Of a stretch of 64,000 nucleotides of DNA, positions 30,006 to 42,423 are shown piece after piece. The notes under the pieces were generated by a model. It did no database searches. It had not been told where the DNA came from and was given only the letters and a program-made list of their open reading frames with translations. This stretch comes from Cryptomeria japonica. Its lineage: Eukaryota > Streptophyta > Pinopsida > Cupressales > Cupressaceae. Within the stretch, counting starts at the first letter, position 1. Every line of letters begins with the position of its first letter. A program made the position numbers and the translations under genes. The stretch lies in contig NC_081414.1 in NCBI RefSeq assembly GCF_030272615.1, positions 812,673,069-812,737,068 on the forward strand. Direction: 5' to 3'.

Positions 30006-31887
30006 TTAAGTCTCAGACCAAAAGAGTTAACGAATTTCTCAATCTACAAATCGAATATCAAGAATAGTTGTAGTGTTAGGTGCTATCACCTGCAGTATGA
30101 AAACAAAAGGTGGTTACTAAGATAAGTGAAAAGCCATGTTTACCTAATACTTATCATCTAAAGAAAACTCAACATGTAGATTTAGATCCCTTCAACTTTT
30201 TCCATGTTAGATGACTATAAAAGTTTCTTATACATACCTTGGAACATTGATTCTTGTTTATGTCATTCATTCCTCATAGATTCAGCAGTTGCGCTACGAC
30301 CAAATGATCTCTTTTGATTCACTTAGAGAATCCATTTTCCTTGAAGTAAATCTCCCTATTACTGTTGCCTAGGATGGCACTTATGCACACGTATAAAACT
30401 AGCAATTGTAGGGGGAGTGTCTGCAACAGGAGGCGGATAGGTTTGATTCTAAAGGCATTATAACATTACAAGGAGGTTATTTTTTTTTTGCAAGGAATTA
30501 GATTTAAAGAAAAAAAATTGCAAGGAATTAGATTTAAAGAAAAGTGCTTTATAGATGCATCATAATGAGAGAAGGCAATTGAAGCCAAAAATGAATAATA
30601 TTTATTGATATATAGTATTGGCGTTGTACATAACTCAACCAATGTTTATAGTTGTTCCCAAAATATGAAGTTTACCACCCACCATGCCCCATGCTGCTGA
30701 ATGTAGCATGTTGTACATAATGAAACTTCAATTAAGAGTACTTATTACAAATGGTTTGTATTGTTGACTATATTAATCCCAACCAATAGTATTTGTTGGA
30801 CCCGGAAAAAAATTGTTATCCATCCCCCATGCTAGTAACGGTAGCATGTTATACAGCCATTTGATTTATAGCCATTTGATGTATATCATGTTAAACCTGT
30901 GAGAAATAAGATTGTATTAGGAAATTGTAAATGTATCAAACACTTGTAGATTGTAAATAATATGAAAGGAAGGTACTTATAGTAGTTGTTGATGTTGTAT
31001 TTTGTTTATGTGTTTTTTTGTTTTTTTTAGGTTGCTTTGTTCCCTGCCATTTCATACTTGTGAGAAATAACATTGTATTAGAAAACATGAAGTGTTTTAA
31101 ATTGCAAAGTTTGTAGATTGAAAAGAATTGTTAAGGATGGTAGTTACATATGTTAATAGTAGGATTATATTTTGTAGTGGTTCTGCAATCTACAAAGAAC
31201 ACGGACAGTAGAAACGGAAGTTAGCATCATTGAGTGTAAAGGTTAGAGATATTTGGATACCCTTGTAGGTTGTGTTGTTTGAAATGATGTCTTCTTTAAT
31301 TCCCTACAAGTAGAAGAAGACCTACAAGTAGAAGAAGATAAGAGAAGTTTAGTAACCATTAGAAGAAGCATAATTTTAAGGAATGTAAATAGTTGAGAAG
31401 ATAGTGGATGGGAGTTTTGTACCTGTTGTTAATTGAATATGAATATTAGTTAAAAATGCTTGTTGAGATGTAACCGGTTAAATTTATTGTTGATCCTGTA
31501 AGCCACGACTATTGTAATGCATTGAAATGAATGACAGAAAATTTATGAAATGTAAAATCACATGGATGTTATGTTTGCAGTACCTATTTTTCTTTGTTTT
31601 GCAAGTAGTTTTCTTTCATGATCTGAGAAAGCTTTAGCAAACAAGCTTCTTCTTTTTTTCTTAAAATGGTTGATGCAGGACCTTGCAATCTTGAGTACCT
31701 TTGGTAGGTGAAAGTTGGGTGAATCCGTAGGTGGTTAATTGATTTCACTCGAGAAAGTGTTGTAAATGTAAGGCCTTGTTTCTTTGTTTTGCCAATGTCA
31801 ACTGTTTCAAATTCTAGTGTCAGACCCTATGATTCGTAAATAGTAATACCCCATGCCATTGTTAATGGAATTTGTGTGCGGTTTACC
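30006..31887. other. No gene seen; downstream flank of the Helitron helicase
   Basis: Features: a short hairpin AGGTG-CTAT-CACCT near 30086; a plus-strand AGGGGGAGTGTCTGCAAC tract near 30400 that resembles an LTR-element polypurine tract; a tandem doublet of TTGCAAGGAATTAGATTTAA near 30492 and 30520; two CATGCT…AGCATG hairpins at 30690-30710 and 30828-30848; and a doublet of TGTGAGAAATAA at 30898 and 31060. The Helitron 3' end should lie here, but I could not fix a CTRR terminus. Confidence 0.4.
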
Positions 31888-34800
31888 CTAGTAATTGGTG
31901 GTATGGGAACATGTTTTAGATTTGTTGGATCCCATGATGGGCCAATGTAATGATGCAAGAGGACCAACATATTTTGACAAATCTGGTGGCTTAGAACCTA
32001 CATCGTAGATAATCATTTTGATTTGACCCAAAGTACCATTGACAAGCCCAACTTCTATCCATAAATTTGCAATAAGCATTACTTCCTGGTCTATAGAAAG
32101 AAGAATTTTAAATGAGAGTTGTTCTTCTTGGTGTGTTTGTTTATCTTTGTGGTGTACAATGATTGTTGTTGCATGCGCAATGGGTGAGTGCAATTGCTTC
32201 AACATCTTAATGTTATGTGCATTTGAAGCTGTGTTGGTTGCAAACAAATATTTTTGTTGGTTGAAGTGGTTTTTTTGATCAAGTGTCAAAGCATGGGTTG
32301 ACTACATCTGGGAGGGGCATGTACCTTGTTGTCGAAAAGAAACATCCAAGGTGACAACATCATTGAAGGAGTGTCATAAAGCGAGTGTTGTTGAGTGGGA
32401 TGCATATAATGGTTTATTCATAACTAGGGGAAGTTGTTCAAGATCTCCTACCAAGATGACTGAGAGTGCTGCAAATGATTCATGTTGTCTAGTGGGAAAT
32501 GCTTGTCACAATCTGTTATCAATCTTGATCTATAATTAAGGACCAACAAAGCTTATTTCATCATTCAAAATGTAGCGTAAATGTTTGCATTTCTCTTGAA
32601 ACATTAATAATGAATGGCCTGTTAGAGGTTTGTATTCTTGAATAGGTATACAGAGGATAACATGGACTATGGTAGTCTAGATATTATATGCAGATACACC
32701 TGTTGGTGCTAGTACAAGCAATGGGTATTATGTTGGATCTAAATGGAAATTTAATTATTTACGTATACAATCAATAAGAAATGACTTTCCAATGCCTGTT
32801 GTGCCTTGAGTAATTTACCATAATGGTGAGGAATTCAAATTTTGTGCAGCGTGCAAGGTTATAATATCAAGTGCAGTATTTTGGTTGGTTGCAAGCTTAA
32901 AGGTATTAGGTGCATTTGAATGTATGTTGCCAAGGGTGTGAGTTGATTGGCTTTTCTCCATTGAAATGAATTGAGATGCTTTTTTATGGAGCATTTCATT
33001 AGGTATGGAATCACTCCAATTAAATTAAAGATCAAAATCATGTTTCCCAAGCATTTAAAGAGTAGCAACATCAAAGTTGTTTGAGGCTCCCATTTGTGAC
33101 AAGGACTCACATTCATAGAGGTCTTGATTAGTAGATTGTGGAATATCTTGCAACTTCATGTCTTCACTATTTTTTGTAGTCAAGTGTTTTTCAATGCCAT
33201 TTACATGCCACCGCATGTAATGTGTACTTTGAAGTTGTTTCCAATTCAATATAATTTCATCAGTCAAGGTACCTATATGTATAGGGATGTTGCGGAAGGG
33301 CTTGTACAAAAGCAATTCATTCCAACAGAAAGTTTCAAAAGTAGTGTCAACTTCTAAAGGTAAGGATTTAAACTGGGGGTAGACATTTACAATTGCTAGT
33401 AGCTTTGTTTTTACCCATTTACATGATTTGCATTGTTGACTGTATTTATATTGTTGAGTTGAATGAAGCAATGTTAGGTTTGCTAACTCTGATGGTTTTT
33501 TCATGTAATTAGAAATGAACAAATTGCATGTCTATGATGCTTCATCACAGTTTATTATACGTTGGAAGAATTTTTTCCCAACATTGAGTGTGACAAACTG
33601 ATGCGTGCAAGAGATCAAGGGGAGCTTAAGAAGCATGTGGAAAGTTTCCTGAGTGCTAATGTCCCTATCAGCAACAATTCCCATCATGAATATCAGCTAT
33701 ACTAAGAGAATTGTATCTTCTAAATTTGTTGATCCAACAATTCCTTTTAACATGTCAGTATAGCTCTCTGATTTATGTTTAGTTTTTTATGCGTATTTAG
33801 AGATATATCAGAGAATAGCCTTTTTTGAGCACATTGCCTGACAATCAACATTAGCCCTCCATATGGCTAGCATGGTTGGGTTGTGAAAATTGAGGTGAGT
33901 ATCATTCCTTGTTGGCTTGTATGATGGGCTATTATTATGGTCCAAAGTCAATGATGAGTCATGTTGTTCAGGCCAAGGTGCATTGTATCGACATTCAAGT
34001 GTTGAGTTGTTTTTTTTCAAGCATGTAAACTATGAACACTTTGAATGTAGTTGAACAATATTCACCAATTCAATGTGGTCACTGCAAGGATCAGATCTGA
34101 AAATGACATGTGTATTTGAAAGACATGGATCTGAAATTGTAGGTATATACTACCTATTTAAGCGGTCCACTTTTGTGCATGGATTCGATGTTGTGATGTA
34201 CTAGTCAAAGAAGTTTTTAACTGATTGAATGCTTTGATGGTCTGTCCAATCAATATTGTCAATATTAGGTGCTTGTGGTAGCAACAGAAAGCCATGAATA
34301 TGGGCAGACCCTCGGTGTTGCCATTCATATCTCTACCAATGGTCAGTGGCATGCAACTGTTTGACAATGACTTCATCACAAAAGATCTAAAATCTTAAGT
34401 GCAAGTATAAAGTTGTTATATGCGGGTTATTGACCAAATTCTTAATAGATTACCTTCTGTTGTGATGCAAAGTATTTGAGTGTGTTTTTGGGAACATTTT
34501 TTGCAGGTCAGACCATTTTGTATCAGTTGAACTTAGTGTAAATAAAAGCATTGGTGGACGTAATTGTTCTATCATTGTGGTAAGGTCTCTATGGGATTTG
34601 CTCCAAAATGTGCATGTGTCGCGCAAGGAGGTAGCATATTGCATGATGTGATTTGGCAATTCATTTGATAGTGTGTTTTGTAAGTACTCTCTTAGGCCAT
34701 GAAGGTTCGCTAGAAGAGAATCTTCTAAATTTGTCTTTATGAAAACAACAGTTGATTGTTGAGATCGATGCTTCATCATAAGATTATAGATATAATATCT

Positions 34801-35985
34801 AAAACAGACATGCTGGCCAAATCTTTGATCATAATATTTTATCAAGTGCAAAGCATGTTCATGTAAATGTACATGCCTTGTTTTGTCTTGAAGTGGTAAA
34901 GCCAATCCACTAAGGAACACTGTTGGGAATGCCATTGTAAGTAGGCCTTCCGTATTGTCCTCATTGATAGGAAATGTACTGATTTGTGGCCATGGGACAA
35001 CATTGTTGTCGGTATTATCCAGATGTAGGATTGTCTTGATTGCATCGAGTTCAGGTATTGAGGATGGAAGTCATGGAATGAATGAAGAAGAGTTTTCTAT
35101 TACTTCTTCATCATTGTTGATGTTGGCTATATCAAGAATTTCTTGTATAGGTTCTTCTTGAGGTGAAGTTACTGAATGTAAAAGATCTGAAATGACAGTG
35201 TTGGACTTAGGTAATAGGTGTACCGCATCTAAATCAATGGCAACATATTTATATTATTGGTCATGATTAATTTTGTAATTCAATGCATCCATGATGTGAA
35301 ACCTATTAACGTAACCATCATAAGTTAACCCTTGAAGATTGGTTAATCTATGGACAATAAGGATTTCTAAATATTGAATTTTGTGTGGCAAGGATAACAC
35401 AATTTTTGAAATATCCTATGGGAAGTTAATTGTGTGACAAGAATACTTATATTTTCCTCCCCTTGCATGAGTAACTTGGAAAACATGAGAAATCCTTGCT
35501 ATGAGCATTTCTTCTACTTGAGAAAGACACTTTAAAATAGAAGGCTAACCACCTAGGTCCATATTGTTTGACAAAGAGAAATGGTGGACTCCTCTCTCAG
35601 TAGAACATCTCATACATATAACTGCATGGTTGACTTTTTTAATAGTCATGCCTACATAGCTTTCTTTACAAACAAAACATGCCTCCATGAGCTCCAATAT
35701 ATCAAAAAAAAATTTAAAGTTAGATAAAGCATGTAGGAATGAAGGAGTCTGCAGGGTGAGTTTAGCAGCAGTAGAATGTGTTTGAGGCACATTAGTTTGC
35801 TCAAGGTCATTGCCTTCTATTTGTAATAGAATGTATGAGTTACTATCAGATGTTTGTTGTGCATGACGCTTCATTTGGCATTTGTCAGAGATATTGCATG
35901 TATTCTTTGCATAGTAAGTTCTATTTGTTTGCTTCCTCCTCCATTTGATGGCATCATCTTCTTGAGTGGAAGGTTCAATAGACAT
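31888..35985 (-). pseudogene. Helitron Rep/PIF1-like helicase, inactivated
   Basis: Most of the protein lies in one frame with scattered stops. In order: a basic N-terminus (KWRRKQ); a CX2C…CX2C zinc finger (CFVCKES…CMRC) near 35670; a Helitron N-terminal domain (EEMLIARI, LPHKIQ) near 35520-35250; a conserved LTMAFPTVF near 34935; the Rep HUH motif EWQHRGSAHIHGF, with its two His at 34294-34302; and the Rep tyrosines in YISKYA near 33807-33793, both present but with stops on each side. The helicase part has Walker A (GTTGIGKSFLI, about 32800), APTGVSA, a Walker B form with DEISFVG (about 32550), LVGDLEQLPLV (about 32450), and motif VI-side sequence GLVNGTLGQIK near 32040. The last C-terminal motifs are not clear. 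Confidence 0.85.
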
Positions 35986-36165
35986 CTAATAGTTGTAAGA
36001 GAATAGAGGTGTGTTATAATTCTAACAGTTGAAGAGAGGAAGCATTAAAGTATTTATGACGGAAACCATACAGTTAGTTTTTCTTGTTTTAATGGATCTA
36101 TAAGAAATTCAATGCATCTACATAGGCATATAACATATAATTTTGACGTTGTATATTTATATACA

Positions 36166-36513
36166 CATGCTTGGTTGAGTAGTATTCAGAAACGTATGGG
36201 AATTGAAAACTACTTAATTTAATCTGTAATGTTCTTTTGTGTAGTTTTGTGGTGGTCATTTTGTTGTGAAATGTGTTTGTTGTGCAAGTGTTCAATTTGT
36301 TGTGCAAGTGTTCAATTTACTAATGTGTAGTTTATTGAGTGTAGTGTTTACCTATGATTTTTCTTCCCAAACCCATTATTGAATATACATATGCATAGAT
36401 ATATAAAATTATATATACATACAGATGTATGTATATATATACACATGCATATATACATATCAATGAAATAAGTGTATATTTGTATACATAGATATGCACA
36501 TATATAAATACAC

Positions 36514-36571
<58 letters not shown>

Positions 36572-36979
36572 CTGTGTATAAATATATTTTTGTATAGAAT
36601 TTGATTTGTATGTTGGCTACATACAAATCGTCTTGGCTTGTTAGTATACGCATGCTTGGTTGAGTAGTATTCAAAAACATATGGGAATTGAAAACTGGTT
36701 AATTTAATCTGTAATGTTCTTTTGTTTAGTTTTGTGGTGGTCATTTTGTTGTGAAATATGTTTGTTGTGCAAGTGTTCAATTTACTAATGTGTAGTTTGT
36801 TGAGTGTGGTGTTTACTTATGAGTTTCCCTCCCAAAGCCATTACTGAAATATACATATACATAGATATATAAAATTATATATACGTATAGATGTATCTAT
36901 ATATATACACATGTATATATACATATCAATGAAATATGTGTATATATGTATACATAGATATGCACATATATAAATACAT

Positions 36980-37032
<53 letters not shown>

Positions 37033-37085
37033 ATTCTATAACTGTGTATAAACATATTTTTGTATAGAATTTGATTTGTATATTT
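36166..37085. repeat. 485-bp tandem duplication carrying (TA)28 in one unit and (CA)21 in the other
   Basis: Unit 1 starts CATGCTTGGTTGAGTAGTAT at 36166 and unit 2 at 36651; both run on through TTTTGTGGTGGTCATTTTGT and end near TTTGTATAGAATTTGATTTG. At the same place unit 1 holds a TA run (36515-36570) and unit 2 a CA run (36981-37022). Minus-strand ORFs here encode Ile-Tyr or Cys-Val repeats and are not genes. Confidence 0.85.
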
Positions 37086-38459
37086 GGTATTTTGTTTATA
37101 ATTTTGGGTACGATATCATTTTGAGAATGTGATTATGGATATATATTGCTCCATATATATAGATATATATACAAATATGTACATGTACAAATATATATGT
37201 ATAAAAAAAAGTATATATAAGTATGTGTATATCTGTAGAAATAAATATGCACAAATAGAAATACATATATATGTGTTTATATGTATAAATTTTCTATATA
37301 TATTTATTTATTTACAGATGCTTATATATATGTACATATCTTTAGACTGTATTTTGTATATAGAAATATGCATAAGTATGTTTATATGATACAAAAAGAG
37401 TGCAAACAAAGATAAATATGCAAGCAATGAAATGAATAGGAAAGTGCATTGAACTGTAAGTACTTATATATGAAAGAAATTTGAACGAAACCATTTTTTT
37501 TCTGGAAGGTAAGTAACTAGTATACATGAGTATACAGTCTCTATATAGGAATATAAATAAGCATGTTTACATCATAGACGTAGACAACAATTAAAGCGAA
37601 GAATGTAAGGGAAAAAAGATATTAAAAAGTGTGTTGACTTTGTAGAAACATCATAGTTGAAGAAATTAATTGCTGGAAAATCATTAATGTATAAAAGAAA
37701 TAGAAAACTGCAATTTTTAGATAAATGTAAATATGTAATTGTACAGCAAAAGATGAACAGTAAGTACTTATATATGGGAGAAATATCAAGCAAATAAAAT
37801 TTATTCTGCAAGGCAATTAACCAACATAGATGAGTATGTAGTTAAACATATTGTGCAATGGAGCAGTGAGTACTTCCAGAAGAGTTTGAAACCTTGTATA
37901 GTTAGTTGTCTATAAACATATAAATATATCTACATGCAGAGATGCACATTCTTACTGTTCAATATGAATTGCAAATGTAATTATTGACATGAGTGTGTGC
38001 ATTTTTAAATTAAATATAGATAGTTATTGAGATAGGAATTATCTATTATAATATTTATGCATACATAAATGGACTAATTTGAATTATAATATGACATGCA
38101 AAAGTAATAAGCATGACAGTAGGAAAGTTTATGTGATAAGGAAAGAATTGTAAAGAGATAACAATGAAATTTTAATGCAATCTGTTATTTATGTAAGAAA
38201 TATCTATATACATATATAGAGGTACTTGTGTATTCATAGAAATCAATTGTGTGTATTTGTAAGTAGAATTTATCTCAATATACAAAAAAGTTCTACATAA
38301 TGGAGGATTCAAAGGAAAAGCAATAAAGCTATCAAAACATCCATATGTAGAGTTATGTGTAGGATTGTAGTAATATAAAATATGTAAAATTTGGAATGTA
38401 ATAAGTGTTTCATGAATAGAAAGCATTGTAATTAGGAAGCATGCCTAGTATAGCTAAGC

Positions 38460-40670
38460 CTATGTAGAGAAGTGAACAATCTTTGCAAGTAACCCATCAC
38501 ACTCATTTTTATAATCAACACAGCAGATTTTGTTGATTGTAACCTTCATCTTTGATTCAAAGTTGTATGTGTCAGTAGAAACTAGCAGAGTGAATGAGTA
38601 GCGATGTGAGATAATTTTATTAATCACAGAGCAAGGTGTTTGTGTTGTTGTGGCATCATTTTGCACCGCACAAAGCTCTTTTGTAATTTTATTTATCAAT
38701 TGAGTTCCAACCTCATCGAAAGCAGTAGCCCAAATAGTACCTGTTGCATCTTGTAGTTTCATTGGTAAAAGGCAATTGTAATTGGATTCTGTCATGGTCA
38801 TTTCACATCTAGGACAAAACCATGAATCATCAACCTGTTGAGTGCATTTTTTTTACAAGGTTTTCCATTTACTTTCAGTGGACAAGCTGCGTAATAGAAA
38901 GTTTTATCTGTTACGTTTACAAATCTCAGAATAGCCAGTAAAGTGGTTTGAATAGTTTATGGTTTGACACTCATACATTCACAGATTGATTAAATAGTCA
39001 TTCTAGTGTATTTACCATCAATGTGAGTAATTGTTCCAGAGAAATCCTGACTATGCAAGGGAAGATTTCCTCTTAACATGAGGACTTTTGCCTCTTGGAA
39101 AGTGGGATTAATATGTAATGTTGTTGATGTTGTCATGTTAACAACCTTACCATTAAAATACCCAACACGACCATTATGTATAGCAAGTATAAGAACTCCA
39201 TCACTGGTTAACATGTTTTTTAAATCTAGTCCTCTTTGTTCTAATGTTGGACCCCATAGGTTGATATCAATTGTTGACCCAGAGAGATCATTAATTCTAA
39301 CAACTCGCTTATGTGTTTGACTGCCATCTTTCCTATGGATTGGAATGATATCTCCAACATTTACAACACCAATGATGTCAACTAATGTATTATTAGTTAG
39401 CTGAAACACTTCACTAATAGGGATGAAAGGGGAGTGGTCTTGATTTGGTTCTTCATCATGGCTGCAACGTTTTAATATGGAGGCATCAGATAGGATGATC
39501 TCTAAATGGTTGTTCAATTTGTTGTACCTTGTGTTTGCCTCCTTGATGGACCCCTTAGAAATGACATAATGGGCACCTACCTCCACACGGTGGTCAGAAC
39601 ATAGTTGAGCTATTTTGTCAAAACATGTAACTCTAACTTCACAACCCTCAATGTTGACAATGTCAAAACTAAAGACGTGGCCATTCTTAGTAGCTGTATT
39701 GTATGACCATATAGGTCATTTATGAGTAACTCTGCCTTTGATTGTCCATTTGTTTTGGTATGGATTTAAACTTTTGATTGGGCTTATATTTTCTAAGGGT
39801 GCACTTTGTGGGGATGGTAATTCAATACCAAACTGAAGGGAACATTTAGAGGATGATGGTGTATCTTCACTCATCATTTATGGTTGTTGTTCTTTGAACA
39901 TGTATGTTGGTTTGCCAAAGAATTTACAATCACTTTGTTTGACTTGTAAACTAAGTATTATAATAGTCCTATAAAATGAAAATACATTTCTTTAAGTTTC
40001 TATGCATTGTAGCTGGAAACAATTAAATAGCAAAGAAGGATATTGTATTTACTAAACATAGTATCTTTCCTACCTTGTGTTCCATACATATCTGCAAGTA
40101 TAACTAGACAATAGGACTATTGAGCCTATTTTTAGAGCATTTGAATCTATCAGAGTGGCATACTTAGAAGGCAAAATTGCTAACTACATGTATGTGCCAT
40201 CAAACAACATTAGTTTATATATGTTTGTATCATCTTTGTTACCTTGCATTTTCTAGAATGATAAAACTTGGAGTAATGTTGAATGAAGCTCATCCCCATC
40301 ATTGATAGATTGAATTGCAAATGAGGTAGGGGCATATTCTTGGGTATTTTCCTAAAAAAAGATAATATCAATATTGAGGACTTAATGTGAAGGGTTACAA
40401 AGACATATATCTGGTCATTCCTTAACGTATAGTTTATTGTTTTGAAGTGTATACAATTCAAGTATCTAAACTACAAAATCTTTAACTATATTTGTGTATG
40501 TTACAAAAAGGGTGTATGTCAAAATAGAAGGGATGGAATAAAAAAGAAAGATATATTATGAAATTAATGACAACAAAGTTGTGTTTTTGAAAAGGTACGA
40601 TGTATTAGCTTACCGGAGTATCCATTGTGGATTGTTGTACAAAGTCAGTGGTGGCTGATGCAGATGACAT
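38460..40670 (-). pseudogene. RPA70-like single-stranded DNA-binding protein of the Helitron, with introns
   Basis: Exon 1 (40670-40614) encodes 19 residues and ends at CCG/GTAAGC. Exon 2 (40351-40074) follows an acceptor TTTTTTTAG and encodes an RPA70N-like domain (LLQVLSF, YKLMLFDGTY, LKIGSIVLLSSYTC). It ends ACACAAG/GTAGG and joins exon 3 at 39968 (TTTTATAG/G), restoring Arg and continuing IIILSLQV, as RPA70N does. Exon 3 encodes the linker, DBD-A (NPYQNKWTIKGRVTHK, VFSFDIVN, YVISKGSIKEAN) and DBD-B (NTLVDIIGVV, IDINLWG, GRVGYFNGK) to 38990. DBD-C with its zinc ribbon (CPLKVNGKPC…WFCPRC, about 38886-38802) follows after another break. Stops lie in exon 2 (two), before DBD-A, and at 39720. 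RPA70 normally coats ssDNA; here it would serve rolling-circle transposition (inference). Confidence 0.8.
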
Positions 40671-42423
40671 TTTGGATGGAGCTCTTTAAATTTGAGAGGA
40701 ATCTTAGAGCTAAACGTACATGCTAGTACAGGTTATTAACAAATAATTAATTTTTTCATACGTATAAGTTTAATTTATTAGAAGAATGCAATATTGTAGA
40801 GATTATCCTCAAATAAAGCTATTTACACGTAAAGATATGTCCATAAATGAAAAAATTAATGAGTTGGAAAGTATTTTGCATCTTTGGAAAAAAGTTACAA
40901 AAAAGGAGGGAATCATATTTGTAGGGAACAAAGATATACTTTTCAAGAGAAGGTTAATTTACCTATTTGTTAGAGTAGAAACGGTTTCAGATTCAGTCTG
41001 ACGAAAGAATTTCTATCGTCTGGACTAGCATATTGCCTTGCAAAATGAAGTTGATTGTAATCCTATTATGATGTTTAAAATATTCTATTAGAAGAGATTG
41101 AACGACATAATGGATTGAGAAATTCACTATTGAGGATAAGTACTTAACTAAATCCTAGTAAATACGAAAGTTGTAGACCAAAACTAACCATAATTTGTAG
41201 TCTGTTATTTTTTGTTGCTTTCTTATCTCAATCTAATTTTAAAACATCTTTTATGTATCTACATATGTAGGTATTTAGGTATCCATCAGGTTGGAATGAG
41301 AAAATCAACTGAAAAAGTAACATAAACAAAAGCAAAATTGTATCAACATTTTGGTGCATGGATGATTTCATTAGATTACTTGTAATAGGCATACAACTAC
41401 CAAAATTCAAAGTTGCAATTTACGATTGACACATATAACAATAAAGTACAAGGATCACGAAGTTTACTTTGAATCTCAAAATATAATCGAAAGATGAGTT
41501 CAAGTGATGCAAGTCTCAGTAATTAAACAGAGGCAGTATCTACCCATGCAACCCATCCAAGTTGGTTATCATTCCACTTAAGGATTTTGTCTCCTAGCAT
41601 AAAAATGGCTAGTGGATTTGTTAAGTGTTCAGCAATTGGTATTGGAAGAGGGAATAATACCATACTATGTATGGAAGAAACAGGAGTGGTAGGAATAGGA
41701 GGGGGGTTTGTTGATTGCTTGGCCATTTTACGTTCATGTTGATGAATCATCTTTCTCAGGTTGTCCTTTATCTTGTTGCTCTCTTGCAACAGCTTTGCAA
41801 TGACACTATTAATGTCCTTTGGTTCTTTGATTGATCTATGCATTGTACAAATTTGATTGTGTTAGTGTGGCTTTACTCTGTGAGAACCAACAAATCAAAA
41901 TAAATCATTAAAAAAGTTAATACAGGACAAAAACCCAGCCAATGTGAAAGAAAATTAAAACATTGTTGGAAAATGCAAAAAAATAATTTATTGACTGGTT
42001 ACAAAAAACCTTAACTGAAAATGTAAAAAATTGAAAACATGCAGGGTAGGCAGAATTCAGATGAAAATAAGAACTGAAATGAAAACAAAAGAAAAGCATA
42101 CTTATGAATTTCATTTAATAAATTATACATTTCCTTTATATTTCAGGAAAAGTCAAATTGTATAGGAATAGCAGCCAACTAATAGAAAAAAAACACGGTA
42201 GAGTGTCCTACACTCTGTTAACACGCCACCAGCACCAGGACAACAAATAGTTCAGGATTCATTCTGAGCGATGGAGACAAGCCCAAGTACGATCATCGAC
42301 ACATGTCACCAACACCAAAAGGGAAAAAAAAATGACCGCTGGAAAATAAGCTGGCCGGCAAGTCTTACACTTCGGCAAGTAAAGGCCCCCACTAAAAGCC
42401 TATAACCTTAATTAATATGCCCA
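40671..42423. other. Upstream flank of the Helitron RPA gene; one hypothetical ORF
   Basis: The minus-strand ORF 41843-41523 (106 codons) has a helical N-terminus with charged residues (LLQESNKIKDNLRKMI), a proline stretch, and a C-terminus ending WVAWVDTASV. I do not recognise it; it could be a captured exon or Helitron filler. The rest is AT-rich. A less AT-rich patch at 42190-42400 (CTGGCCGGCAAG, GGCCCCCAC) has no assigned role. Confidence 0.3.

Larger units (their letters stand above)
31888..40670 (-). mobile_element. Helitron (Rep/helicase plus RPA70), decayed; coding span only
   Basis: On the minus strand an RPA70-like gene (40670-38460) is followed by a Rep/PIF1-helicase gene (35985-31888). 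The pair, both pointing the same way, is the gene content of autonomous plant Helitrons, which move by rolling-circle replication. Neither terminus (5' TC, 3' hairpin plus CTRR) could be assigned, so the real element is longer. Between the genes lies a 485-bp tandem duplication with microsatellites. All frames carry stops. Confidence 0.85.

Noticed and set aside
30086-30100. Hairpin AGGTG/CACCT as Helitron 3' terminus
   Set aside because: No CTRR follows at a suitable distance on the minus strand, and it lies just outside the 29013-30005 element.
36348-37023. Minus-strand ORFs rich in Ile-Tyr and Cys-Val
   Set aside because: They translate TA/CA microsatellites and nearby low-complexity DNA.
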